Both the position numbers and the translations under genes were made by a program. Below, piece by piece: positions 13,539-21,804 of a stretch of DNA of 52,134 nucleotides. The DNA comes from Chloroflexota bacterium (GTDB lineage Bacteria > Chloroflexota > UBA6077 > FW602-bin22 > JACPRP01): contig JAMCWX010000073.1 of assembly GCA_023480885.1 (NCBI GenBank), positions 1-52,134 of the forward strand. The letters run 5' to 3'. Within the stretch, counting starts at the first letter, position 1, and every line of letters starts with the position of its first letter. The notes below the pieces were generated by a model. That model worked only from the letters and a program-made list of their open reading frames with translations, did no database searches and was not told the origin of the DNA.

Positions 13539-15938
13539 ATGAAAGTGACACGTAGGGAATTCCTGAGGTTTGCTGGCACCTCGGCCATAGCGGCTGCAGG
13601 TGCCAGCCTATTGCCTGGCCTCATCCCCGGGTTGACCGCTGGCGACGTCGAGGCGCAGGACGTCAAATGGGACAAGGCCCCGTGCCGCTTTTGCGGCGTC
13701 GGCTGCGGCGTGCTCGTCGGAGTAAGCGACAACAAGGTCACCGCGGTCAAGGGCGATCCTGAATCGCCAGTCAATCGGGGGCTGCTGTGCGTAAAGGGCT
13801 ATAACTTGCTGAAGATCCATTCTGCTCGTGACCGCTTGCTCACACCGCTCATTCGCACCTCACCAAAAACCACTGACAGGGCACAGTTCCGCCGTGCCAC
13901 CTGGGACGAAGCCCTGGACCTGATGGCCAGCAAGATCAAGGATGCCCGGGCAAAGCATGGGGAGACCTCGGTGGCGATGTACGGCTCCGGCCAGTGGACC
14001 ATCTGGGAAGGCTATGCCGCGGTCAAGCTGTACAAGGGGGGATTGCGCTCGCACAACATCGAGCCTAACGCCCGCCTCTGCATGGCCAGCGCCGTCGCCG
14101 CTTTCATGAATACATTCGGCATCGACGAGCCCGCCGGGAACTACGAGGATTTCGAGCACGCCAATGCCTTCGTGTTATGGGGCGCCAATATGGCCGAGAT
14201 GCATCCGATGCTATGGTCGCGAGTCGTCGACCGCAAGCTTTCGAGCCCAGGTACGAGGATATACAATCTCACGACCATCTCCAACCGCTGTTCGGATATG
14301 GCCGACGAGGAGATCATCTTCAAGCCGCAGTCGGACCTCGCCATCGCCAACGGTATCGCTCGCCTTATCATCCAGCGGAACGCGGTCAACGAGGCGTTCG
14401 TCGGGAAGCACGTAGCGTTTCGGTCTGGCAAGACCAACATCGGTTACGGCCTGGAGGACAAGTTCGCCTTCGACGACGAGCCCCGAGAGGTGCTCTTCGA
14501 GGAGTACGCCCGCTTCGTGGATGAGTATACTCCTGAACGTGTCCAGGAACTGAGCGGGGTTTCGCCAGAGACGTTGAACCGTCTCGCCTCCGTCTACGCC
14601 GATCCCAAGGTACGTGTTATGTCTCTCTGGACCATGGGCGTGAACCAGCACACCCGGGGCACCTGGATGAACAATCTGATCTACAACCTCCACCTGCTGA
14701 CAGGCAAGATCGCCGAGCCAGGCAACTCCCCGTTCTCGCTCACAGGCCAGCCCAGCGCTTGCGGTACCACGCGCGAGGTGGGAACGTTCAGCCATCGACT
14801 GCCGGCCGATATGCTGGTGGCCAACGCTGAGCACCGAGCCATCGCCGAGAAGATCTGGAAGCTGCCCGCGGGGACGATCCCGCCTAAGCCAGGTTACCAC
14901 GCTGTCGAGATGTTTCGCGCGCTCGACCGCGGGGAGATCAAGTTCCTTTGGGTCCAGGTCACCAATCCGTTCCAGGACCTCCCCAAGCTCGGTCGATACC
15001 GCAAGGCTGCGGCCGAGCGCGATTGCTTCATCGTCGTCTCCGACGTCTATCCTACCAGGTCTACTGAACTGGCCGACGTGATCTTGCCCACCGCGATGTG
15101 GGTCGAGAAAGAGGGCGCTTTCGGCAACACCGAGCGTCGCACGCAGTTCTGGCGCAAGATGATCGATCCTCCTGGCGAAGCCAGATCCGATCTCTGGCAG
15201 ACGATAGAGATGGCCAAGCGATTGGGACATGGACAACTGTTTGAGTATGACAAAGACAAGTATCCGATTCCTTCTGGGCATCCCGCCTCGGACGCTAGCA
15301 AAACGGCAGGATTTTACATGGAGAAAGCGCTGTTCGAGGAGTACCGCGAGTTCGGCCTGGGCAAAGGCCACGACCTGGCGCCTTTTGACAATTACCACAA
15401 GGCGAGGGGCCTGATATGGCCGATTGTAAATGGCAAGGAAACAAAGTGGCGCTTCAGAGAGAACAACGACCCCTATGTGAAAAACGGACAGGGCATTCGC
15501 TTCTACGGCAACGAGAAGATCGAGGGCAGGGCCATCGTATGGCTCAGGCCCTACGAACCGGCGGCCGAGGCGCCCGACGCCGAGTACCCAATGTGGCTTT
15601 GTACCGGACGTGTGCTCGAGCACTGGCACTCTGGCACGATGACCCGGCGCGTGCCAGTGCTTTTCAATGCCTATCCGCACGCAACGGCGAACCTGCACCC
15701 CGAAGATGCCAGGAAGTACGGCATATCGTCTGGAGACCGGTTGCGCATATCTTCCCGGCGGGGTAGCGCAGAGGTCTATGCGGAGATCGGGGGACGAGTA
15801 ACCCCGCAGAAGGGGATGGTGTACGTCCCGTGGTTTGACGAGGACGTGCTAATCAACCTGGATACGCTCGACGCTTTCTGTCCAATTTCGAAGCAGCCTG
15901 ATTTCAAGAAGTGCGCCGTGAAGATCGAGAAGGTGTAG
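13539..15938 (+). CDS. napA: periplasmic nitrate reductase, catalytic subunit
   Basis: 799 residues from ATG 13539, preceded by GGGAGGA. A twin-arginine signal (TRREFLRFAG) directs folded export. An N-terminal [4Fe-4S] motif CRFCGVGCG...CVKG is followed by the molybdopterin domains. NARLCMASAV contains the Cys that ligates molybdenum in NapA, and AFVLWGANMAEMHPMLWSRV and the C-terminal FKKCAVKI are also NapA-like. The enzyme reduces nitrate to nitrite in the periplasm with electrons from NapB. napB follows 13 bases later. No napD or napC is visible. The 93-bp element upstream is shared with the second nap locus at 21 kb. Confidence 0.93.
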   Translation: MKVTRREFLRFAGTSAIAAAGASLLPGLIPGLTAGDVEAQDVKWDKAPCRFCGVGCGVLVGVSDNKVTAVKGDPESPVNRGLLCVKGYNLLKIHSARDRLLTPLIRTSPKTTDRAQFRRATWDEALDLMASKIKDARAKHGETSVAMYGSGQWTIWEGYAAVKLYKGGLRSHNIEPNARLCMASAVAAFMNTFGIDEPAGNYEDFEHANAFVLWGANMAEMHPMLWSRVVDRKLSSPGTRIYNLTTISNRCSDMADEEIIFKPQSDLAIANGIARLIIQRNAVNEAFVGKHVAFRSGKTNIGYGLEDKFAFDDEPREVLFEEYARFVDEYTPERVQELSGVSPETLNRLASVYADPKVRVMSLWTMGVNQHTRGTWMNNLIYNLHLLTGKIAEPGNSPFSLTGQPSACGTTREVGTFSHRLPADMLVANAEHRAIAEKIWKLPAGTIPPKPGYHAVEMFRALDRGEIKFLWVQVTNPFQDLPKLGRYRKAAAERDCFIVVSDVYPTRSTELADVILPTAMWVEKEGAFGNTERRTQFWRKMIDPPGEARSDLWQTIEMAKRLGHGQLFEYDKDKYPIPSGHPASDASKTAGFYMEKALFEEYREFGLGKGHDLAPFDNYHKARGLIWPIVNGKETKWRFRENNDPYVKNGQGIRFYGNEKIEGRAIVWLRPYEPAAEAPDAEYPMWLCTGRVLEHWHSGTMTRRVPVLFNAYPHATANLHPEDARKYGISSGDRLRISSRRGSAEVYAEIGGRVTPQKGMVYVPWFDEDVLINLDTLDAFCPISKQPDFKKCAVKIEKV

Positions 15939-15951
15939 GGGGATAAATTCG

Positions 15952-16533
15952 ATGAAGAAGTTGTACCACTTGGCCCTGCCGCTAGCAGTAATGGGATTAT
16001 TACTGCTATGGGGTTGCGCGCTGGAGCAGCCGAAACCGGCGCCGACCCCGCGCGCGAGCGCTCCAGCGGCGAAAGACGCGGCCTCCGCGGATAAGGAGCA
16101 ACCAGCTACGCCGCCAAGAAGCGTGCCTGCCGCCCAGAAGCCGGGCACACCAGAAGCCGAGGCAAAGAAACCCGATAGCGGCGCATACACGCACCAGAGC
16201 CTGGCAACCGGATCGCCAGGAATGAACCGCTACGACGCACCACCCCCTGGCAGGGCCAACAAGGTAGATCGAGCGTATCCGGGTGCGCCGCCAGTAATTC
16301 CACACAGCCTCAATGGGTTGGCGATTACCAAAGACTCGAATTCGTGCGTTGGCTGCCATTCGACGGGGATGGAGGTAGCTCCAGGGCACGTGGCCACCAA
16401 GATACCGGATAGCCACTACGTCGACCCGAAGACGGCCACTAAGGGCAGCCAGATCAGTGGGACTCGGTACGTGTGCCTGTCGTGCCACGTACCGCAATCG
16501 CCTGATAGGCTGATCCTGGAAACAAGGAGCTGA
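15952..16533 (+). CDS. napB: NapB-type diheme cytochrome c, lipoprotein
   Basis: 193 residues. A lipobox-like signal (LLLLWGC, Cys at residue 22) suggests a membrane-anchored lipoprotein. An Ala/Pro-rich linker (25-75) leads to a NapB-like domain (about 95-193). It has two heme-binding motifs, CVGCH and CLSCH, and the NapB-typical PPVIPHS and CHVPQ segments. It passes electrons to NapA. The lipid anchor differs from the soluble NapB of proteobacteria and suits an organism that tethers periplasmic redox proteins. It is co-transcribed with napA. Confidence 0.88.
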   Translation: MKKLYHLALPLAVMGLLLLWGCALEQPKPAPTPRASAPAAKDAASADKEQPATPPRSVPAAQKPGTPEAEAKKPDSGAYTHQSLATGSPGMNRYDAPPPGRANKVDRAYPGAPPVIPHSLNGLAITKDSNSCVGCHSTGMEVAPGHVATKIPDSHYVDPKTATKGSQISGTRYVCLSCHVPQSPDRLILETRS

Positions 16534-16778
16534 TGCTCCGCCGGCGAACCGAAGAGTGGTGGTGCCCACCAATGCATCGAACGCCCGCGTCGGTTTTCCT
16601 ATATAAGATGAGCGAGCTCGACTCGTTGCGATAACAGCTTCATAGGGAGTTGGAGTTGGTCTTCAGTCTACCCCTTGCGCTTCACGACAATGAGATTGTA
16701 CACTATGTTTTGTACAACGATTGTGGCCCACGAGAGATTACGATCGAACCCCCTCTTTAGGGTTCCTAGGAGTGAAGC

Positions 16779-17462
16779 ATGCGAGACAGAACTGGCCTGT
16801 CAGAGGCATTCGTCATCGTAGCCGCCGTGTTCGTGACCTGCCTCCTGACAGCTAACATCATCGCCGTGAAAGTCGTCGACATTTTCGGTTGGGCAGCGCC
16901 TGCCGGCGTGGTAATTTTCCCGTTGAGCTACATTTTCGGTGACGTTCTGACCGAGGTATACGGCTATCGCCAAGCCAGGCGCGTTATATGGCTGGGCTTC
17001 GCCTGTAACCTTATCGCGGTCATTGCCATCTGGTTGGGCCAGGTAATGCCGTCCTCGTCGTTCTGGGATGCACAACCTGCCTACGAACGCATTCTAGGGT
17101 ACACTCCCAGACTGCTCATCGCGTCCTTTGCCGCCTACCTCGTGGGGGAGTTCGCTAACTCCTTCGTCCTGGCCAAAATGAAGATCCTCACCCAGGGTCG
17201 CTGGCTATGGAGTCGGACCATTGGCTCGACTGTGGTCGGCGAAGGGCTAGATTCTCTCGTCTTCATCGCCATCGCCTTCTCTGGTGCGCTTCCTGGACCT
17301 GTCCTTATCACGATGATTGCCACTCAGTGGCTGCTGAAGACTGCGTACGAAGTCGCGGCCACACCGCTAACCTACGCGGTGGTCAGTTTCCTAAAGCGCA
17401 AGGAAGGTATCGATACTTTCGACTACGACACTAACTTCAATCCTCTGCTGGTCGCCGACTGA
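16779..17462 (+). CDS. yhhQ: queuosine precursor transporter
   Basis: 227 residues with six hydrophobic segments. The family pattern (LLTANIIAVKVVDI near the N-terminus, FPLSYIFGDVLTEVYGY, and GEFANSFVLAKMK) identifies the YhhQ/VUT (DUF165) family, which imports preQ0/preQ1 for tRNA modification. TAGGAGTG precedes the ATG. A hairpin AACCC-N8-GGGTT sits directly before the ribosome binding site, but I do not recognise a preQ1 riboswitch there. The rest of the 245-bp upstream region holds TTGTAC repeats (about 16694-16721) of unknown meaning. Confidence 0.9.
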   Translation: MRDRTGLSEAFVIVAAVFVTCLLTANIIAVKVVDIFGWAAPAGVVIFPLSYIFGDVLTEVYGYRQARRVIWLGFACNLIAVIAIWLGQVMPSSSFWDAQPAYERILGYTPRLLIASFAAYLVGEFANSFVLAKMKILTQGRWLWSRTIGSTVVGEGLDSLVFIAIAFSGALPGPVLITMIATQWLLKTAYEVAATPLTYAVVSFLKRKEGIDTFDYDTNFNPLLVAD

Positions 17463-17517
17463 GCCGGCACGGTTTCTGCAACACAGAGTCGACTATCCTC
17501 GATCGAAGGAGGTTGCT

Positions 17518-17763
17518 ATGGCAAGGTTATTCGGCTTTGTGCTCGGAACTCTGATGCTGCTCAACGGCATCTCTGACACCATTAGCCCTCGCTTCGGCTT
17601 CAGCATCTGGGAGCGTGTCCTCAAGCGCTACTTCCCGGAGCCGCTCAACAAGACCGTGCGCGAATACTCGCGACTCTCTACGCCAGCGCTGCGATACCTG
17701 TCCGTATGGGAGATTTGTATCGCCCTGACGATGCTGTGGCTGGCAAGCAGGACTCACGAGTAG
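17518..17763 (+). CDS. small membrane protein
   Basis: 81 residues with an N-terminal hydrophobic segment (RLFGFVLGTLMLLNGISD), a basic middle and a C-terminal hydrophobic segment (LSVWEICIALTMLWLASR). GGAGGTTGCT precedes the ATG. It lies 55 bases after yhhQ and is probably co-transcribed with it. A 13-bp terminator hairpin follows. Function unknown. Confidence 0.65.
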   Translation: MARLFGFVLGTLMLLNGISDTISPRFGFSIWERVLKRYFPEPLNKTVREYSRLSTPALRYLSVWEICIALTMLWLASRTHE

Positions 17764-17790
17764 GATGTTGGGCGGTAGAACGACACTGAT

Positions 17791-17822
17791 AGAACGGCGG
17801 CCCACCATTGGGCCGCCGTTCT
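17791..17822 (+). terminator. strong 13-bp hairpin terminator
   Basis: AGAACGGCGGCCC (17791-17803) pairs perfectly with 17810-17822 across a 6-base loop. No T-run follows, but the stem is very stable and lies at the end of the yhhQ unit. Confidence 0.55.
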
Positions 17823-17899
17823 ACCTGCCAATAATCCTCTAATCGTACCAGGAGCCTCCCCACTCGCCAGTTCAGAAAGCGCCCAAGCGAACGGAATCT

Positions 17900-17928
17900 T
17901 TGTGCGTTCTTGCCGTTGATGGTATAAT
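17900..17928 (+). promoter_or_regulatory. promoter of the predicted nuclease gene
   Basis: TTGTGC (17900-17905), 17 bases, TATAAT (17923-17928). It lies 50 bases before the ATG at 17978. Confidence 0.65.
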
Positions 17929-17977
17929 TCCAAGCGATGCAGGTTGCTGTTCACATATCGTACGGCTGTGGAGGTGG

Positions 17978-18391
17978 ATGAGTTCCGAGGTGGAAGAGCC
18001 GAAAGACAGAAATGGCAGGCCAGCCCCAATTGAAAACGGAGGGAAAGAGGGAGAACCTGTCCAGTTCGCGCACGATAGTGAACGCGAATTTGCCAGCATA
18101 CTTGATTTCTACCAGATCAAATGGGTATATGAGCCCAAGACTTTCCCTTTGCAGTGGGATAGCGAGGGTCGTTTGTTAGAGTGTTTCACGCCTGACTTCT
18201 ACCTGCCTGAGCTAGATCTGTACGTAGAGCTCACCACGCTTAAGCAAAGTCTTGTGACCAGGAAGAACCGTAAGCTTCGACACTTGCGGGAGCTTTACCC
18301 AGAGATCAACATCAAGCTGTTCTACGGTCGCGACTTCCGCAGCCTGATGGCTAAGTACGGTCTCGGCGCGAGAAAAGCCGACCAGAACTGA
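17978..18391 (+). CDS. predicted PD-(D/E)xK-type nuclease-like protein
   Basis: 137 residues from ATG 17978 (GGAGGTGG upstream). The upstream in-frame ATG at 17900 lies in the promoter. After a polar N-terminus, residues 30-125 contain SEREFASILDFYQIKWVYEP, then FTPDFYLPELDLYVELT and a basic KNRKLRHLRELYP. The P-D...E..(T) arrangement on adjacent strands resembles PD-(D/E)xK nucleases. This assignment is by pattern only. It could process DNA or RNA, or be an inactive relative. Confidence 0.55.
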   Translation: MSSEVEEPKDRNGRPAPIENGGKEGEPVQFAHDSEREFASILDFYQIKWVYEPKTFPLQWDSEGRLLECFTPDFYLPELDLYVELTTLKQSLVTRKNRKLRHLRELYPEINIKLFYGRDFRSLMAKYGLGARKADQN

Positions 18392-18469
18392 AGCAATAAA
18401 GATTCATGGTACAATAATCGTCGAAGTCCTTAGACGTTCAGACAGTGAGGTGCATTAACAACTTAGTAT

Positions 18470-19786
18470 ATGTTAGAAAGTGAAGCATCTAGATCGACTG
18501 CATTGGCAGTTGAGCCGACGTTGCCATTGGGTATACACAGTGTCTGGCTCAGCGTGCTGATGCTGGTGATTTGTATTCTCTTCGTTGCTTTCTTCTCCAG
18601 CTCCGAAGCATCGCTCCTTTTCGTGAGCAAAGTCCGCATTCGCAACCTGGCTGAGAAGGGTAACCGCGCGGCGCAGGCAGCGCTGCGCGTCCTCAGTAAG
18701 CACGATAAGCTGTTTGCCACTATTCTTTTCACCGAGAACACGTTCATTATCTTCGCATCGTCCGTTGGAACGGCGTTGGCGCTCTCTGTGGTAGGTAAGG
18801 ATGGCATTTATCTCGCCACGCTGGTGATGACGATCGTGATCGTCATTTTCGGTGAGATAACGCCGAAGACGTTTGCGGCGCAGCACGCGGAGAGAGTATC
18901 TCTCCTCTTTTCGAGGCCGATCGAGGCGGTGATCAAGCTAGTTGGCCCAATAGTCTGGATACTGACTGTTGTTACCAACCTTATTATTCGCCTCGCCAGC
19001 AGGAATATGAAGGATAAGTCGCCCTTCGTAACCGAAGAAGAGATACGCCTGCAGATAAGTATCGCGCAGCGGGAAGGTGTAGTTCACGAGCAGGAAGAAG
19101 AAATGCTGCATAATGTGTTCGAGTTCAGCAACAGCCTCGTGCACGAGGTGATGGTGCCCAGGCCCGAGGTTGCTGGTGTGCAGGAAAACTCGACGATTGG
19201 GGGGTTTCTTTCGACTTTCGCGGAATCTCGCCACAGTCGTTTCCCCGTTTATCGAGGGAGTCTCGACGACGTCGTTGGGGTCGTGTCCATTAAGGACATT
19301 CTGCTTGGGCTGTCGAAGCGCTCCATTACGCTCGAATCCCCTATCAGTCATATGGTGCGCTTAGTCGCTTTTGTCCCCGAAACCAAACATGTTGGGGAGC
19401 TGTTCTTTGAAATGCAGGCCCGGCAGGAGCAGATGGCAATCGTGATCGATGAATACGGCGGTACAGCGGGCATCGTCACGATAGAAGACCTCGTCGAAGA
19501 GATCGTCGGCGATATGCGCGACGAATTCGCCGTCGAGCCAGATCCTGTAAAGCAGGTTGACGACCGAACAGTAGCTATCGAAGGCCAGACCCGAGTCGAC
19601 GAAGTCGCCGAGTTGACCGGCGTCGCAATTCCGGATGGAGATTATGAGACCGTCGCAGGTTTCGTTCTAAACGAGTTGGGACACATTCCGGAAGTTGGAG
19701 AGAGGGTCACGCTCGACGATCTGACTGTAACAGTGACCGAGATGGACGGTGTGCGGATTAGCCAGGTCCAGATTCAGAAGAACTAG
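18470..19786 (+). CDS. CNNM/CorC-family membrane protein with CBS domains
   Basis: 438 residues. An N-terminal CNNM (DUF21) domain with four hydrophobic segments (about 25-175) is followed by a CBS pair (about 215-335; [18 protein letters not shown]) and a C-terminal CorC/HlyC domain (350-438). Family members, also called hemolysin-like, are linked to magnesium or cobalt efflux and membrane integrity. The start has only a weak ribosome binding site (GTGAGGTG, 18 bases away), so a different start is possible. A bidirectional terminator follows. Confidence 0.88.
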   Translation: MLESEASRSTALAVEPTLPLGIHSVWLSVLMLVICILFVAFFSSSEASLLFVSKVRIRNLAEKGNRAAQAALRVLSKHDKLFATILFTENTFIIFASSVGTALALSVVGKDGIYLATLVMTIVIVIFGEITPKTFAAQHAERVSLLFSRPIEAVIKLVGPIVWILTVVTNLIIRLASRNMKDKSPFVTEEEIRLQISIAQREGVVHEQEEEMLHNVFEFSNSLVHEVMVPRPEVAGVQENSTIGGFLSTFAESRHSRFPVYRGSLDDVVGVVSIKDILLGLSKRSITLESPISHMVRLVAFVPETKHVGELFFEMQARQEQMAIVIDEYGGTAGIVTIEDLVEEIVGDMRDEFAVEPDPVKQVDDRTVAIEGQTRVDEVAELTGVAIPDGDYETVAGFVLNELGHIPEVGERVTLDDLTVTVTEMDGVRISQVQIQKN

Positions 19787-19809
19787 CTGAAGATAGGCGC
19801 ACAGCGAAG

Positions 19810-19839
19810 AGCCTCCGCCGATATGATTCGGCGGAGGCT
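19810..19839. terminator. bidirectional terminator
   Basis: A 12-bp stem (19810-19821 / 19828-19839) lies between the convergent CNNM and prs genes, with TTATTGTT on the plus side. Confidence 0.7.
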
Positions 19840-19852
19840 TATTGTTGCGAAG

Positions 19853-20815
19853 CTATACGACATCGGCTTGCCAATTATCGAACATGGCGCCCACAGACCC
19901 TCCGTCGTGAATGCGCTTCATCACTTCGGCGAACAGCGGCGCGACAGAGAGCACGACGATTTTATCTTGTCGCTTGTGCTCAGGCAACGGAATTGTGTCC
20001 GTTGTGACCAGTTCCTTCAGTGGACTATTGCGTATTCTCTCCACCGCAGGCCCTGATAGCACGGAGTGTGTGCAACAAGCGAAGATTTCAGATATCCCAG
20101 CCTCCTGTAAAACGCGACAGGCATCCATTAACGAGCTGCCAGTATCAATCTCGTCGTCGATGATAATTGCTTGCCGGCCAGCAACCTGGCCAATTACGTT
20201 GAGCGTCTGCGTGCGTGAGTCGTTCCCCTTGCGCCGCTTCTCGATTACTGCCAGCGGCGCGCCCAGCCTTTCGGCAAAGTTCCTGGCTTTCTTAGCGCTC
20301 CCTAAATCGGGCGCCACAATGACTACGTCTTCTAACTCTTTCTGCCGGAAATACCCCGTCATATTATTTATGGCCGTGAGTTCGTCAAATGGGATCGAGA
20401 AGAAACCCTGGATCTGCCCGGCGTGGAGATCCATGGACAGAACCCGATTGGCTCCAGCAACGGTGATCATGTCGGCGATCAGACGCGCGGTGATCGGCAC
20501 TCTGGGCTGATCCTTCTTGTCCGTTCGACCGTAGCCATAGTATGGCAGCACGGCGGTGATTCTAGCGGCCGATGCGCGTTTGAGGGCATCGATCATGATG
20601 AGCAGTTCCATTATGCTCCTGTTGACAGGCGAGCAGGTTGGCTGAATGACAAAGACATCTTGCTCGCGCACCACGTCGTTTATCCGAACGAAGATGTTTT
20701 CGTTGGGAAACTCAAAAACATCGGCCCTACCCAGGGGAACGCCGAGACACTCGGAAACAGCCCTGGCAAATTGAGGATTTGCGTTACCAGAAAAGATGCT
20801 TAGCTTTCCATACAC
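19853..20815 (-). CDS. prs: ribose-phosphate pyrophosphokinase
   Basis: 320 residues from GTG 20815, which has GGAGGTGA 6 bases upstream. The open frame extends much further but has no family similarity there. Class I PRPP synthetase motifs are present: DLHAGQIQGFFSIPFDEL and the PRPP-binding loop IIIDDEIDTGSSL. The enzyme makes PRPP from ribose 5-phosphate and ATP for nucleotide, His and Trp synthesis. In most class I enzymes the second motif reads DDMIDTAGT, so this is a variant. A structured leader with an internal terminator precedes it. Confidence 0.93.
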   Translation of the reverse strand: MYGKLSIFSGNANPQFARAVSECLGVPLGRADVFEFPNENIFVRINDVVREQDVFVIQPTCSPVNRSIMELLIMIDALKRASAARITAVLPYYGYGRTDKKDQPRVPITARLIADMITVAGANRVLSMDLHAGQIQGFFSIPFDELTAINNMTGYFRQKELEDVVIVAPDLGSAKKARNFAERLGAPLAVIEKRRKGNDSRTQTLNVIGQVAGRQAIIIDDEIDTGSSLMDACRVLQEAGISEIFACCTHSVLSGPAVERIRNSPLKELVTTDTIPLPEHKRQDKIVVLSVAPLFAEVMKRIHDGGSVGAMFDNWQADVV

Positions 20816-20849
20816 GTTCTTCACCTCCCTCCAGTCCAGTTTTGGCAGC

Positions 20850-20937
20850 AAAAAGCACCCTGCGGATCCGCGCCCAATGATTTCGGCGCAGGGCAAAAAA
20901 AGAGCCCACACATTATCCCTAACCGCATCCCTTGCGG
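20850..20937 (-). promoter_or_regulatory. attenuator-like leader of prs
   Basis: The minus-strand leader from about 20936 contains CCGC...GCGG, then GGGCTCTTTTTTTGCCC. It then has two mutually exclusive pairings: CGCAGGG (20887-20893) with CCCTGCG (20858-20864), followed by TGCTTTTTG, forms a terminator; GGCGC (20885-20889) with GCGCC (20870-20874) would disrupt it. This design suggests transcription attenuation in response to a nucleotide or PRPP-related signal. I do not recognise a ykkC-type PRPP or ppGpp riboswitch. Confidence 0.45.
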
Positions 20938-20942
20938 TGTCC

Positions 20943-20971
20943 ACTATAGCAAAAAATCGCCTGCTTGACAA
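20943..20971 (-). promoter_or_regulatory. promoter of prs
   Basis: On the minus strand TTGTCA (20966-20971), 17 bases, TATAGT (20943-20948). It starts 3 bases from the 93-bp element copy B, so prs and the second nap locus are transcribed back to back. Confidence 0.7.
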
Positions 20972-20973
20972 TC

Positions 20974-21066
20974 GCGGAAGCCGAGATGTTTTCGGCCAAG
21001 CAAAACTGAGACTAAAGTCGCAGATTCGGTATTGGCAAGAAGTTATACTTACGACAGTGGCGAAGC
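20974..21066 (+). repeat. 93-bp element, copy B, upstream of the ferredoxin/napH-like locus
   Basis: 97 percent identical to 13402-13494 (mismatches at 20983, 21032 and 21034). The palindrome CTGAGACTAAAGTCGCAG (21006-21023) and TATACT are preserved with identical spacing. It ends 42 bases before the ferredoxin start. Confidence 0.75.
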
Positions 21067-21107
21067 ATTTGATGCTTACTTGTTTAGTAAGGAGGATGAG
21101 TAAGAAG

Positions 21108-21353
21108 ATGACGACTGGAACGAACAGAATCTCTGATAAGTCTATTCTTGTCACTGCACCAGAGATAATCAATGACGATTGCATAGGTTGTGGCGAGTGC
21201 GTTCCAGCCTGCCCATCCGAAGCTCTCGTCCTTGTCGAGAGTAAAGTCACGATGTTGCCCGACATTGACTGCTCTTATTGCGGCGAATGCGAGGAAGTCT
21301 GTCCTACGGGAGCCATAGCATGCCCGTATGAAGTCACGTTTGCAGAAGAATGA
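21108..21353 (+). CDS. 2[4Fe-4S] ferredoxin
   Basis: 81 residues from ATG 21108. ATG 21096 directly abuts GGAGG and is less likely. Two clusters are encoded: CIGCGECVPACPSEAL and CSYCGECEEVCPTGAI. It is a small soluble electron carrier. Heading a unit with DUF2249 and a napH-like gene, and sharing the napA leader element, it probably feeds electrons into or supports maturation of the nitrate reductase. NapF/NapG-type proteins play such roles in other bacteria, but this one is shorter and has no signal peptide. Confidence 0.85.
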   Translation: MTTGTNRISDKSILVTAPEIINDDCIGCGECVPACPSEALVLVESKVTMLPDIDCSYCGECEEVCPTGAIACPYEVTFAEE

Positions 21354-21448
21354 CGAGTTGTAACACTCCTCTCGCGCTCTTTGGCTATAACATCTGGAAA
21401 ACGTTCGACAAACCGGAAACATCATCAACCTTATAGGAGGAAAGAGAA

Positions 21449-21706
21449 ATGTCTACAAACGGAGAAAACGGCGTAGTAGTACTTGACGTGCGGGAGCTGC
21501 CACCCTGGGAGCGGCATCCTACGATCTTCGACCTGTTTGACAGCCTTGAACCAGGCGCGGCGATCAAGCTAATCAACGACCACGACCCGAGGCCGTTGCG
21601 GTACCAGTTTATGGCAGAGCGAGAGGGCAAATTCGAGTGGGAATCCCACGAGGAATCACCACGAGAATGGGTTGCAAACATTAGGAAGATTGCCAATGGC
21701 AGTTGA
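21449..21706 (+). CDS. DUF2249-domain protein
   Basis: 85 residues. The pattern LDVRELPPWERHPTIFDLFD, then GAAIKLINDHDPRPLRYQF and a C-terminal W, is typical of DUF2249, a small TusA-like fold. Members are often found beside denitrification and hemerythrin genes. AGGAGGAAAG precedes the ATG. Probably a soluble cytoplasmic accessory factor for the nap or nitrogen-oxide pathway. The exact function is unknown. Confidence 0.8.
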   Translation: MSTNGENGVVVLDVRELPPWERHPTIFDLFDSLEPGAAIKLINDHDPRPLRYQFMAEREGKFEWESHEESPREWVANIRKIANGS

Positions 21707-21804
21707 CGTAGAGAAACTTCTGATCGTCGAAGGGATGTGATGCGACATAAACAAGCGGTCTTGCGCAACGCGCGAAATGGAGGTTAAGATGAGAGGTAAG
21801 AGCT

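Noticed and set aside
14211..15698. 495-codon open frame on the minus strand opposite napA
   Set aside because: It is antisense to a well-supported napA with all expected motifs, and its translation has no recognisable domain. Long antisense frames are common at this base composition.
20816..21265. N-terminal extension of prs to 470 codons
   Set aside because: The extra residues show no family similarity, cover the promoter, the attenuator and the 93-bp repeat, and the GTG at 20815 has a strong ribosome binding site.
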